DNA of 64,000 bases from Gloeopeniophorella convolvens (Eukaryota; Basidiomycota; Agaricomycetes; Russulales). A program made the translations under genes and the position numbers. Where the stretch lies: assembly GCA_022496205.1 (NCBI GenBank), contig WTXD01000003.1, positions 620,001-684,000 on the forward strand, written 5' to 3'. Positions 31,018-42,291 of the stretch are shown in pieces (within the stretch, counting starts at the first letter, position 1; each line of letters begins with the position of its first letter). Below the pieces are notes generated by a model that worked only from the letters and a program-made list of their open reading frames with translations, was not told where the DNA came from and searched no databases.

Positions 31018-34000
31018 ATGGCTACAGCAAAGATCAAATCCGCCACATCCAAGGTCGCTGGTGCATTCTCTCACCCAAGCCTTACCATCCCGAAGCACAA
31101 AATTTCCTCGCCTGCTGGCTCTGCTGGCTCGTCTCCCACAACTGCAAAAACCCCGAAGACTCCCGCAGACGAGGGCATAGACTTCTTTGAGTCTGCGGTC
31201 AAACATGGAGAGGCGCCGATTCGTGTGTATGAGCTACCTTTAGAGGCGGATGGAGGTCCTAGCAAGAATCGAGAGGTGCGTCCCATCCGACCACGATCAA
31301 CGCAACGGCATTGACGTTTGCACTACTAGTATATTCGTCTCCCCCCTGCCGATGTACCCTATATTCTCCGTGTCTCTCTAGAAGCTGGAACGCCCGCATC
31401 CAGAAATGGGGTATTCAAGACCAACTTCCCTCTCGACGGGGGCGCATTCGACCGCAACAGATTTACGGAGCGAAAGTGCGCATATATACTCTCCAACGCC
31501 CTTTGATCTGACCGCCATACCCTTAGGCTTCCTACCAACGTTTCTAAACCCATTGAGATCGACCTTCCCATCTCGCACGCCGGTGCGTTTGCTTACTGGG
31601 TCGAATATGACGACGAAGCACCCGGTCGCCGTGTCACTGGTAGACAAGGCTACTTCAACATAGATCCACTCCTCCGAATCAAAGCGCGTACTCCCATTCT
31701 AAGTGGCGACTCGCGGCCTTTGCTTCCGTCCGATGGTGGCGCGACAATCACGGACGAAATCGTGAACCTACCTCTTTCTGCTGTCTCTCTTTTGAGCACT
31801 GTCTCGAAGTGGATGGGGCCCGTGTCCAAATGGCCAGATTTCTTTGCAGAGGCCAGGGATCGTGGCTACAATATGTTGCATTGGACACCGCTCCAGGAGC
31901 GCGGCGAGAGCGATTCGCCTTATTCCATCAAGGATCAGCTTCGCTATGAGCCAAGTATGTTCGACGACCCTCAATCTGTGGAGAAGGACGGGGGTGTTGT
32001 GAGGATGGAAGAAGTACTCGCCTTGGCTCGTGACCGATACGGCCTTCTCAACCTGACGGATGTGGTCCTCAATCATACTGCCAATAACAGTTCTTGGCTC
32101 AAGGAGCACCCCGAAGCAGGTCGGTTTTGTCTATACTCCACTTTGGTCGACAATTCTGACAGCTTTTCACCTAAGGTTATAGTCCACAGAATTTCCCACA
32201 CCTCATTCCTGCCCTCGAGCTCGATGATGCCATCATCAGTTTCTCTGGCTCGCTCAAGGACTATGGATTGCCCGTCGTGGTCAAGTCGATTGACGACGTC
32301 GAAGCTATAATGCACGCTTTCGGCGAGTATATCAAACAGTTCAATTTCTGGCAGTATTATGTTCTCGATGTCAAGAAAGAAAAAGAGGCGGTCCAGGCAG
32401 CACTTTCTTCGGGCAAGTTTGAAGAGTGGCAAGGTCCAGATGTCAAGGGCAAGGCGGCCCCCGAGATCGCCACTATTCTACGCACCTACCGTGATGGGGC
32501 GCTGCTCCAGGGCCTATCCAAATATGCCAAGCGCTTTGGCGTAACCGTCGACGGCTCAGTTTCCGCAGGTCTTGTTCTGGCCGCACGCGGGGAAGGCGTA
32601 GATCTCGTCGGCGCATGGAGTGATGTCGTAGATGTACTGAACGTACCTCTCTATCGTGAATGGGAAGAGGACGCCAAGACCGCCCTTGAAAGCATCAAAG
32701 GTCGCTTAAAGTTCAACCGCCTTGACGAACACGGCCCGAAACTGGGCGAGATCACTAGGAAGTAAGCGCTCCCTTGTGTTTTTCGGCAGACTCTTAATCG
32801 GTCATAGGTCTCCAATAATGGAGTCATACTTCGCTCGCATCCCTGGTGCTGAGAAGGAGCCGCTCAAGTACTCCCTTGCCGTGAACGGATGGATGTGGAA
32901 CGCAGATCCCCTTGCCAATTTCGCTCTGCTACCCTCCAAAGCGTATTTTCAGCGCACAGTCATCGCTTGGGGCGATTGCGTCAAGCTCAACTATGGTTCA
33001 TCTCCTGAGGACTCGCCCTTTCTCTGGGAGCACATGACCAAATACGTGACCTCGCTTGCCCATGCCTTTACGGGCTTCCGCCTCGACAACTGTCACTCCA
33101 CTCCGCTACACGTTGGAACCTACCTCCTCGATCGCGCGCGAACGGTCAATCCCGACCTCTACATAGTCGCTGAGCTATTCACGGGAAGCGAAGACACGGA
33201 TACCGTTTTCGTCAGCAGGCTGGGCATCAACAGTCTCATCCGTGAGGCAGGCAATGCGTGGGACCCCAAGGAGCTCTCGCGCATCATCTGGCGTGATGGT
33301 CTCGGGAAACCTTTCGGCTCCATGGACGGCGCCTGCCTTACATCCGCTTCGTATGTTGCATCGCCGACGGCGTCCGGACGTGGCCCTGTCCGACCATGCG
33401 TCATTTCCCCTATTCATGGCTCCTTACCCCATGCGTTGTTGTACGACCAAACGCACGACAACGAGTCGACAACCAGCAAGCGCTCTTCAGAGGATACCTT
33501 GTCAACCGCTGCCATAGTCGCGTTTTCCTGGTCTGCCACGGGGAGCGTCAAAGGGTTTGATGAAGTTTATCCACGGTTGTTGGAGCTCGTCACGGAAAAG
33601 AGGCTATACGAACACGTTGGCTTAGGTGATATCGGAGGAAAGGATTTCGGGCGCAGCGGCATAGCGCTCGCAAAGAGGCTACTGAATAGTTTACATCGAG
33701 AAATGGTTCTTGGCGATTTCGAGGAGGGTCACGTCCATCAGGAGAATGACGTGCGTCGCTCTCGGAACTTCCGATATTCATCCATGACTGATTTCGCATC
33801 TGGCAGTACCTCGTGATGCACCGCGTCCAGCCGGGTACTCAGAAGGGCTACCTCTTAGTCGCACATACGGCTTTCCCTCCCTCCCGAGGTTCGAAGGACC
33901 GTGGTTTCAGTAAGTCATCATGATACGTTGCGACAGAGGTGGCCAATGCTCATTGTCGCCATCCAGTCGAGCCTGTGCGCCTACGCGGGTCCCGCGCCAA

Positions 34001-36426
34001 GTTCATCTTCGGAGCAAGCATTGAGTTCTCAGAAGCCACGCCAGTTTCAGGCACTATTACCGGCATTCCATCGAAGCTAGTGCAACTGCAACCTGTCTCT
34101 CCTTCACGAGGGACTGACAGTCAAGGCCCATACTCAGATATCGTCATACCCGACCCCTTCCCGCCTGGTAGCATCATGATTTTCGAGACGCAGCTGGAAG
34201 GGCTGGATCCTACCTTGGACAAATTCTGTGCTTCTGGAGCAGACGAAGCATTCCAGGACCTCGACCTCATCGACCTCAACGTCTTACTATTTAGGGCGGA
34301 AGGGGAAGAATTAGACGCCACGGCCGGCGAAGTCGGCGTATATGACATCCCTGGTCTAGGAAAACTCAAGTACTGCGGTCTGGAGGGCTGGATGCACCCT
34401 CTTCGACACGTCATGCAGCACAACGATCTCGGACACCCTGTTTGCGGTCACCTGCGAGAAGGGTCGTGGGCCTTGGACTACATAGCCTCACGCTTGTTCA
34501 GGCAGGCGACTGCTTTCCCTCAGTTCAACAAGCCTGCGGAGTGGTTTAAAGAACGCTTCGATCGCGTCAAAGCGACCGTTCCCCCGTACCTCCGACCAAA
34601 GTATTTCGCGATTGTGATCTCGGAGGCGTACAAGGCAGCCCGCCGCGTTGCAATCGAACAATGCTCCGACTTCGTTTCGTCTGGGCACTCATTCACCCAA
34701 GATCTCGCATTAGTGTCACTGCAGATGCACGGGCGGGTGCAGTCGGCATCACTCGACCCTGCGAAGAGTGTCCCATCGTTGGCAGCGGGTCTGCCGCACT
34801 TCTCCTCCGGATGGGCACGATGCTGGGGTCGAGACGTTTTCATCTCCCTGCGTGGCCTATTCCTGGCGACGGGCAATTTCGAATCTGCCAAGAGACATAT
34901 CCTGGCGTTTGCTTCGACGCTGAAACATGGCCTGATCCCCAATTTGTTGGACTCGGTCCGCAATCCAAGGTATGTCTATAGCGGTCCGTAGCGTAACGTT
35001 TGTTGATCATATTTCGCAGGTACAATTCGCGCGATTCGCCCTGGTGGATGCTTCAGAATATTCAAGACTACGTCAACAAAGCTCCAGATGGCCTCGCCCT
35101 TTTGAGCGAACCGGTGAAGCGGCGCTTTCCCAAGGACGACACCTGGGTTCCATGGGATGATCCGCGCGCCTACGCCGAAACCAGCACTATCGCTGAGATT
35201 ATTCAAGAGGTGCTGCAGCGGCACGCAGACGGCATATCGTTCCGCGAGTATAACGCCGGTCCCAATCTGGACATGCAGATGCGCGACGAGGGTTTCAACA
35301 TCGAGATACACGTCGACTGGAAGACTGGTCTGATTGTGGGCGGAAGCGCGTGGAACTGCGGGACATGGATGGACAAGATGGGCGAGTCGGAGAAGGCAGG
35401 CACGAAGGGGCTTCCAGGAACACCCCGGGACGGCGCCCCTGTCGAGATTACGGGGCTGCTGAAGAGCACGCTTCGGTGGTTGAACGAACTGTCGAGCATG
35501 GGCGAATTTCCGTTCAGGGGCGTCGAGACTGAAGGTGCGTCCATCCCCGAGGCCGCGAAATCCTTCCGACACCAAATCGTTGGCACAGCGAATGGCAAGA
35601 CGCGACTGGTAACATACAAGGAGTGGAGCGATCTCATCCAGCAATCGTTCGAGAAATCGTACTACGTACCTCTCAGTAAGGTTTCGACTGTGACGACGCC
35701 GCACGTTCGCTCACTCTTAGTCTAGATCCAGCAGCAGACAAGGACTACAACATCGATTCGAACCTCGTCAACCGCCGCGGGACTTATAAAGATGTATTCG
35801 GGTCAGGCGCCGGGCGGGAGTGGTCCGACTATCAATTCAGGCCAAACTTCCCGATCGCAATGACAGTGGCGCCCGAGCTATTCGTTCCTGAGCATGCCCT
35901 TGGTGCTCTGAGGCTTGCGGATGAGGTCCTGAGAGCACCACTAGGCATGAGGACGCTCGACCCGATAGATCTTCAATACAGGCCCAACTACGACAACTCT
36001 AATGATTCGGATGATGCGGCTGTGGCGAAGGGCAGGAACTACCATCAGGTTCGTCTGTTATTTCTTAAGTTAGATGGCTCATGCCGATAACCTTTACAGG
36101 GACCCGAATGGGGATGGCCGCTGGGCTACTTCCTGCGCGCTTATCTGTATTTTGACTCGAAGCATGGAGAGGGCAAAGAGGTTAGTACGGACTGTCAGCC
36201 TACTACACCAACTTATGAATGTCGTTTTCAGGACATCTCTGCAACCTTGCACCACATATACGGTGTACTTCGCGCGCCCCGTGCCCATATCCGCAGTGAT
36301 CCTTGGGCTGGGCTGCCAGAACTGACAAACAAGGATGGGGCGTTTTGCTATGACTCATGCCGCACGCAGGCGTGGAGCGCGAGCACACTGTTAGACGTTT
36401 TGGAGGAGATCCACGAGTTGGCATGA
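31018..36426 (+). CDS. GDB1: Glycogen debranching enzyme (4-alpha-glucanotransferase / amylo-1,6-glucosidase)
   Basis: Bifunctional enzyme that shifts maltotriosyl units and hydrolyses the alpha-1,6 stub during glycogen breakdown. Start 31018 (MATAKIKSATSKVAGAFSHP). A short N-terminal beta domain (about 31180-31700) precedes the glucanotransferase domain (LLNLTDVVLNHTANNSSWLK; FTGFRLDNCHSTPLHVGTYL with the nucleophilic Asp; DLYIVAELFTGSEDTD with the acid/base Glu; LLYDQTHDNEST). The C-terminal glucosidase domain begins near 34300 (AGLPHFSSGWARCWGRDVFI; NSRDSPWWMLQNIQDYV; FNIEIHVDWKTGLIVGGSAW). The last exons (HQGPEWGWPLGYFLRAYLYF and LLDVLEEIHELA) end at TGA 36424-36426. All catalytic motifs appear intact. 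About nine introns interrupt it. Largest gene in the window. Confidence 0.94.
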
Positions 36427-36642
36427 GTGAATGTGGACCGTGCAGAACATGCCGAATGGATATGGACTGTCGTGTATCATAGTACCGTACGAGCAGAAAA
36501 TGTATTGTTTTGTAGACTTGAGTATGTAAGCCTGGTGTGGGGAAGATTTGTACTGCTTGTGTGGTCTTGTTTGCCGTGGGCTAGACGTCGTCGCGTGCTG
36601 CAGCAGTTTGCAGCGACTGATAGATGTGCTTCTCCACCTCTT

Positions 36643-39600
36643 ATGTCTTTCTTCGGTCTACCACAGGACGATCCATTGCAACAGGACAGACAGAGGTTTC
36701 TCGAGGGAAGGGGGCACCAGGAGGATCTCGCTGTCTACACGTGGGGTGAAGACAGCTATGATGGTCTGGGCGATGCTCTGCAAGAGGGCGGCGATGAATT
36801 GAATGACGAGACCTTTGGCGGTACCGGCGAAGTTGGTGAGCGGTATTCATTCTAGTGGCGATGTCCTGGCTTACATTATGTAGGCAAGGACTTCGATTTC
36901 GGCCAGCAGAATCTTGCGCTTGATGATCATCTTGGAGCCTTGTCGGTCCAGCCAGGCATCTCCGGGCAGACTTTCGCTCAGTCGGATCCGTCGCGAGACG
37001 CGATTCATGATCTCGGAGCAGAGGGCTCATCTTCGTGTACGGTCATCACAGCATAGATCTCATGCCTATCTCAATCACCTCTTCGCCCTGCAGCCCGCCA
37101 AGGCCACTCGCTCTGGGATGAAAAGTCGCCCTTCTCTGTGCTTCCACGGTCAGGCAGCACGTCCCGTACTCCTGTCGAACACGTCCGCAATGGTTCTGTG
37201 CGGCTTTCACATCACTCGAATGGGTCGGTGTCGTCTTCCAACCTTGCGCAATCGCACTCGTCACCAGGTATTTCCGCCGCTCAACTTACTCCCCAAGCTG
37301 GAGTGCGGACTCTGCAGGATATCGAAGCAGAGATGAGGGCGGCAGCAGCAGCTCAGCGCATGCAGACTACCGCATCTGTGCAACGGCAGCAACAGCAGAT
37401 CCAGGAGCAGTCTCAGCACTACTACCAGCAACAGCGCGCCGCCCCTCCGAGGATGCATCCACAAGCCCAGTCCCCGAGGTTTCACCAGCAATTGCAGCAG
37501 CAGCAACTCCTACAGCAGCAGCAGTTGCGCGACCAGCAGTTGCAGGAGCAACTTCAAATTCGTCAGCAGCAGCAAATACTAGAACAGGAACGGGACCGTC
37601 GCTTGCAAGAGGCTCAGTATCAGGAGCAGCTGCGTGAGCGTGAGCGGCAAATACAGGAGTTGCAAATACAAGAACAACTGCGCCTCGAGCAGATAGAAAG
37701 GCAGCACCGCGCGCAGCAGCAACAGCAGCGCATGGACGTCCGGCAGCAGCAGATCCTCCAAGATCGGTACCTCCATCAGCGTCAGCCCTCCGACCATTCT
37801 CTACCTGGTGTGGTGCCTCCGCAGCAGTTTGTGCAGCGGCGACAGCAGTCCCCTGCTTTTCTCGATCCGCATCTGCAATCGCCGTACCAGAAGGGACAGC
37901 CCGTGCCGCAGAACATACAGTTGCAACAGCGGCTGCTGTCCGAGATGGCTCAGGCAGAGTTCATGCGCGACATGCAGGCAACGTCACAGGAAGAGCAAGG
38001 CGCCCTTCGAGCAGAGGCAATGCGTAGAATCATGGAGACCGAACGCATGGAAGAGAAAAGGAGGCGCAAGGCCACCAAGATCGCCCATATGGTACGGGGT
38101 CTTCCACCTCTGCGGCGTATCCGCGCTGATACCTTCCAAGTCTCGGTACAACGATCTCATGACCCAGTCGGACAAGGACTTCATCACACGTATACAGGTC
38201 TCGCAGCTCGTCTCGCAGGATCCTTATGCAGAGGATTTCTACGCGCAAGTATACGGCGCTATTCTCCGTTCTCGCCTTGGACTTCAGCCATCGGACGAGC
38301 GCGTCTTGAAGATTGGGGCGTCCGGTGGCATCGGACTGGGGATGGGCCAAAAGGGCGCCGGTCGAAGGCCAAGCGCCATGCAGAAGATGGAACAGCAGGT
38401 GGAGCGCATCGTGAATAACGCACGGCAACGTGAACAAGAAAAGCGTGAGTCAAACGCAGTCGCATCCATGCTAAAGAAATGCTAAGTACCGATCTATAGC
38501 TTCACAGCAGCACAACCTTCAAGGTGCACTCGGTAAGACGTCGGGGCGAAGTTACAAGGCGGCCCCCCGCCAACTATTGCAGGTCGACTCGTCCGGAAAC
38601 TCGGTGCATGCGCACATATCCAAGGAGGATTCTATTCGACAGCACGGTGAAGGCGCCGCGAAGGAGGCCGCTAAGATAGGAGCAGAGGCACTCGGTGTCG
38701 CTGTCGATGTAAGGCGACGCCTTATTTCTCCGATAATTGGCGTATTCATGAGTTGTAGCCGGACGGTGCAGCCCGCAAGGATCCTTTGACCACCAAGGAG
38801 GCACTGAAGATCTTGGAAGCTCTGTACGACGTGGTCCTGGAGATTGAACAGATAAGACGTGACCAGCCCAGCCTTGGGCCAGAAGACACTGACATCGCGG
38901 AGGCATGGTACGTATTGTGTTCCCTCCTGTCAACACCATCCGGCGATTCTAATGTTCTGGAAGGAACAAGCGGTACGCCGACCTAGTGGAACAGCTCTGG
39001 GACGGCCTCCGGGTTATGGTGCCGTTGGAGACTAGGTCAGTGATTGCCGTACATCTTTGTGCCGTTTGGTTGACAACAACGCCGCAGCGACCCTCACCCA
39101 TTTATCTCCCTCATCACTCCATCTAAGGGCAAAAAGCTTCTGCCGAGAATCTCGAGGCACCTCTCCTCCCAACAGATGCTTACGGTACTTACCCTCTTGG
39201 TCGCGTGCTTCTCACAAATGGACATCGTTGTTCATGCGCGCATCCTTGATGTTCCCGAGGAGAACATTCGTCAGCAGGATTTGGAGAGGCAGACCCAGGC
39301 GTTTCTCGGAAGCGTTGTACAAAGCATCCTACCGGTGGTTGCCAAGGCCGGGCTTCGCCTGGTCAGCGGACTACTGGGTCTTTTGTTAGAGAGAAGCGAC
39401 ATCATAGCTGTCACACAGACAAGAGTATGTACTCACGCTCTTCATCCATTGATTTGAGCTGATCCCCCTTTCCACAGCCTGGCCTGGCTATCTTGACATT
39501 ATTCCTTAGCCGCGTTGAGCTAATCAAACAAAGCATGTCCACTGCCACCGACTTCTCGGAACTCCCTTCGCAAGAAGAAACGGACCAATGGTGCGCGGCA

Positions 39601-39998
39601 ATCTCCTGATCTCCACAAGATTGTTCTCACATGTGTTCCACAGGGAGTTGATGTTTGACCACCTATTCCAGCTTCTCCATCCTAATCTGCTCTACCTCTT
39701 CCCCTCAACACGACTCGCGGCCGCACTGGCTTCCCTCCCGCCAAACTCCGCCGCTCCTGTTCTCCACATCGAATCCCTTGACCAGCCTGTCTGGCAATTC
39801 CTCGCCGCCCTTGCTCTACATGCCACAAATGAGCAGCAACAGGCACTTGTCACCGCGCTACGCGAGAAAGTCCTTGAAAATGTCGCGAGCGCAAATAAGG
39901 GATGGGTCGCTGACGAGGAAGAACGGCGTGCGAAGCTTGGGAATGTTAACCTCTTCCTGCACGCGTTGGGCCTGGACAGTTCGCAGATCAGCATCTAA
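36643..39998 (+). CDS. PAT1: mRNA decapping activator Pat1
   Basis: P-body protein that bridges Lsm1-7, Dhh1 and Dcp2 to promote decapping and repress translation. Start 36643 (MSFFGLPQDDPLQQDRQRFL). The N-terminal region has NDETFGGTGEVGKDFDFGQQ and the family motif LWDEKSPFSVLPRSGSTSRT. A Gln-rich low-complexity block lies at about 37375-37960. The conserved core is RYNDLMTQSDKDFITRIQVS with LVSQDPYAEDFYAQVYGAI. The C-terminal alpha-superhelix (KEALKILEALYDVVLEIEQI; ISRHLSSQQMLTVLTLLVAC; QDLERQTQAFLGSVVQSILP; WVADEEERRAKLGNVNLFLH) ends at 39998. About nine introns are present. Assignment is firm from the N-terminal and C-terminal conserved blocks. Confidence 0.92.
37375..37965 (+). repeat. 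Gln-rich low-complexity block in PAT1
   Basis: About 600 bp of CAG/CAA-rich codons giving short Q runs broken by Leu, Arg and Glu. The Glu/Arg spacing suggests coiled-coil character rather than pure polyQ. Such prion-like segments often support P-body assembly; that role is inferred here. Confidence 0.8.
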
Positions 39999-40328
39999 AT
40001 TTGTTTGTCGGTGACTCTGCGATGGATCGTAGAAGTAAGTTGCATCGGCGATATCTGTCTCATATTATTCGGAACTAGAAACGCCAAAAAACTCCGTTAC
40101 CTGTCGAAAGCAGCCGCGTGTCCCGATCTGAGGAAGAGCGAGCGGCCAGCGTAGGCCAGCGCAAGCGCAGCTGCCGCAGCCCCGCCCCGCGTGTTCCGAT
40201 TGAGTTCCCGAAAAAAGTTCGAACGTCAAACCACTCGAGCGCCCAGGCACCGCAATTCCGTGTGTCGTCCCATGGCTGCGCGGTGGCGATCCCTACATCG
40301 GCGGACCGTATGTTACACTGCACAGATA
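39999..40328. other. Intergenic region, PAT1 / orphan gene
   Basis: About 330 bp with the PAT1 3' flank and presumably the promoter of the next gene. Nothing specific was recognised. Confidence 0.4.
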
Positions 40329-41990
40329 TGGCAAGGCAGTTAGGTAGTGGCGGACTTCTCCGCCCCCGGATGCTTGGATTCAGACAGGTCAGTGAAACTT
40401 TGGATCACGATGTTTCCAGGGCCAGTGGCCTGAAGCTTCTCTATTCAGAAAACCTCGACTCCAATGATGCGTAGTACATCTCCGATCGTCCACGAGAAGC
40501 GGTCTGTACAGCAGCACTAGAGCGCCCGTTGCGCAGAGCATTGGTCACGGCATCTTATGAAACGCCCGTCCAGTTCCAAGGTTTCTCGTTTTCGAGGAGT
40601 AGGTTCTGACTCAGTGGCATGCCCGCATCCGCGTGCCTGTGGGCATCGGAGCTTGTCCAGTTCCCCGGCGCATCCCCGGCGGGCTTTGCGTTGTCTCTAT
40701 GGGCTCTATGATTCCCTTGCATTTCCGACTTGCTTCCTGGTACATTCCCACTGTGCATCCTCAGCTCGGCGTTCAGCGCGATCATCCCGAACGGCATGCC
40801 ACGGTGCAATGCCGCAAGCGGATAGCTTGCTGATCTCGCACTGCAGGATGGGCGTTGTGCCAACCAGGGTGGCGCTCCCGGCAAGAGAAGTACATTGCCA
40901 GTCACAATTACACGTACTATCAGGATGCGGCCATAGTAGGCGTGGAAAAGGGCAGTCGGCGAGAGTACAAGATGGGCGAGTCCATCCCTCCTCGAAGTAT
41001 CGATCCCCTGACTCCCATCTTCGCCGGCATCCTCAATCCTCCTCTTCTCAAAATGTCTTACCAAGTATTACCTCTATCTTCTACCGTTCGGGCGTGGTGC
41101 TGATGAACCTGAAGCAGGGATGGCCCTTCGCAAGCAGCCAGGGATATCTTGTGCTCATGTTTGGCACACGAGATGCGGAGTTCTTTGTTGAATCTCTCTT
41201 GAAAATCAGTTCGAAGGAGGTCAACCTGATCGTGGGCGTGCACACTCAACTATCGAATGCGTTCTTCGTGAACAGGCCCTCTGCACCCAACACCCTCCCT
41301 GACGTGGTTGTCGGAAATTGCCCCCTCTGGATATTGGACTTTCGCCCTACGGGTACCGTGATCCCCCAGAAGATCTGGAGTCCGCCAAACCAGTCCGACT
41401 GGCGTCGATACGTCGAGCAAGCGCAGCTGCGCATGCCCATCTTCTTCATCCAAAAGAACGGCATGGTTGGACTGCCGTTAACCAGTGCCTCTAAAGGCGA
41501 CACATCCTCACTACGCTTCGGGGAGAGGCCAGCCCCCCTAGGAGGCGGCCACTCAACCCAAATACGCATCGCTGTAGGCATCACGCCTCCTACCTAAGCC
41601 GCGATTCACTCATACCCTCTACTAGTGGCCCGGCTATGATTCATGGGAGCGGCAAATTCAAATCAGGGACCAGACACGCGAACGCAAGGAGATCACATTG
41701 GAGCGGTATGCAAAGCTTGTCGCGGGCGTGGTTGACAGGTTTATGACTGTGAGATTCTTCCACCCTCTGCTCCCTTTCCAGCATAATAACGAGCCATCCC
41801 CGTGTCACAGTATAGCTGCAACAGCCCATCCCGTCATCCCCAATGGAGCGTAGGGCCGACAGGGATTACTCAGCACAATATCATCGTCGTGGGTACCGTG
41901 CAAGTATCCGCCGGAGGATGGATGCCAATTCTGCAGCTTGCTCCTCCCCAAGTCAGTCCCAGTAGCAACTATTATTACTATCCCGCTTAG
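40329..41990 (+). CDS. Agaricomycete-restricted hypothetical protein
   Basis: Function unknown. The best-supported coding stretch is 41100-41600 (NLKQGWPFASSQGYLVLMFG; FFVESLLKISSKEVNLIVGV; DWRRYVEQAQLRMPIFFIQK). After an intron it continues as WPGYDSWERQIQIRDQTRER with KEITLERYAKLVAGVVDRFM. The last exon from 41811 has WSVGPTGITQHNIIVVGTVQ, VSAGGWMPILQL and a stop at 41990. The WPGY-x-x-W-x-x-QI plus IT-x2-x-A-K-x-V arrangement and the final W-x-VG-x-x-GIT motif recall lineage-specific Agaricomycete hypothetical proteins I have seen; this is memory, not a search result. The 5' exons (from a possible start at 40329, MARQLGSGGLLRPRMLGFRQ) are uncertain. A continuous frame through 40557-41597 is coding only in its distal part. 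Confidence 0.5.
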
Positions 41991-42291
41991 ACGGTCATAC
42001 ACTCAGCATTCTAGCATATGATCCAGCATGCGTTTTGTGCACTCGTAGATTTAACTATATACCCATTATATTTTCTCCGGTCAACTTTCGTGCCACTGAC
42101 CGCTGGCACCTGTTTCGCGGCCAACCGCATCGCGCAGCCGATTGGCTATGACTAGTGACCTGACATAAACGATTGACATGATGCTTAACGTATCTTTAAA
42201 GTACAGGGACAAGACATGCCGCGACGCCGCAATGACAGGGGGTAGTAGCGTAGGACAAAAGGAGGAAGCGGGAATCAGGTAACTACGATCA
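41991..42291. other. Convergent intergenic region, orphan / glycosyltransferase
   Basis: About 300 bp of 3' flanks, locally AT-rich (TTTAACTATATACCC). No gene is seen. Confidence 0.4.

Noticed and set aside
40557..41090. Proximal half of the long continuous frame in the orphan gene as coding
   Set aside because: Its composition is Arg/Ser/His-rich and unlike a folded protein, while another frame in the same stretch looks coding; only the distal part was accepted.
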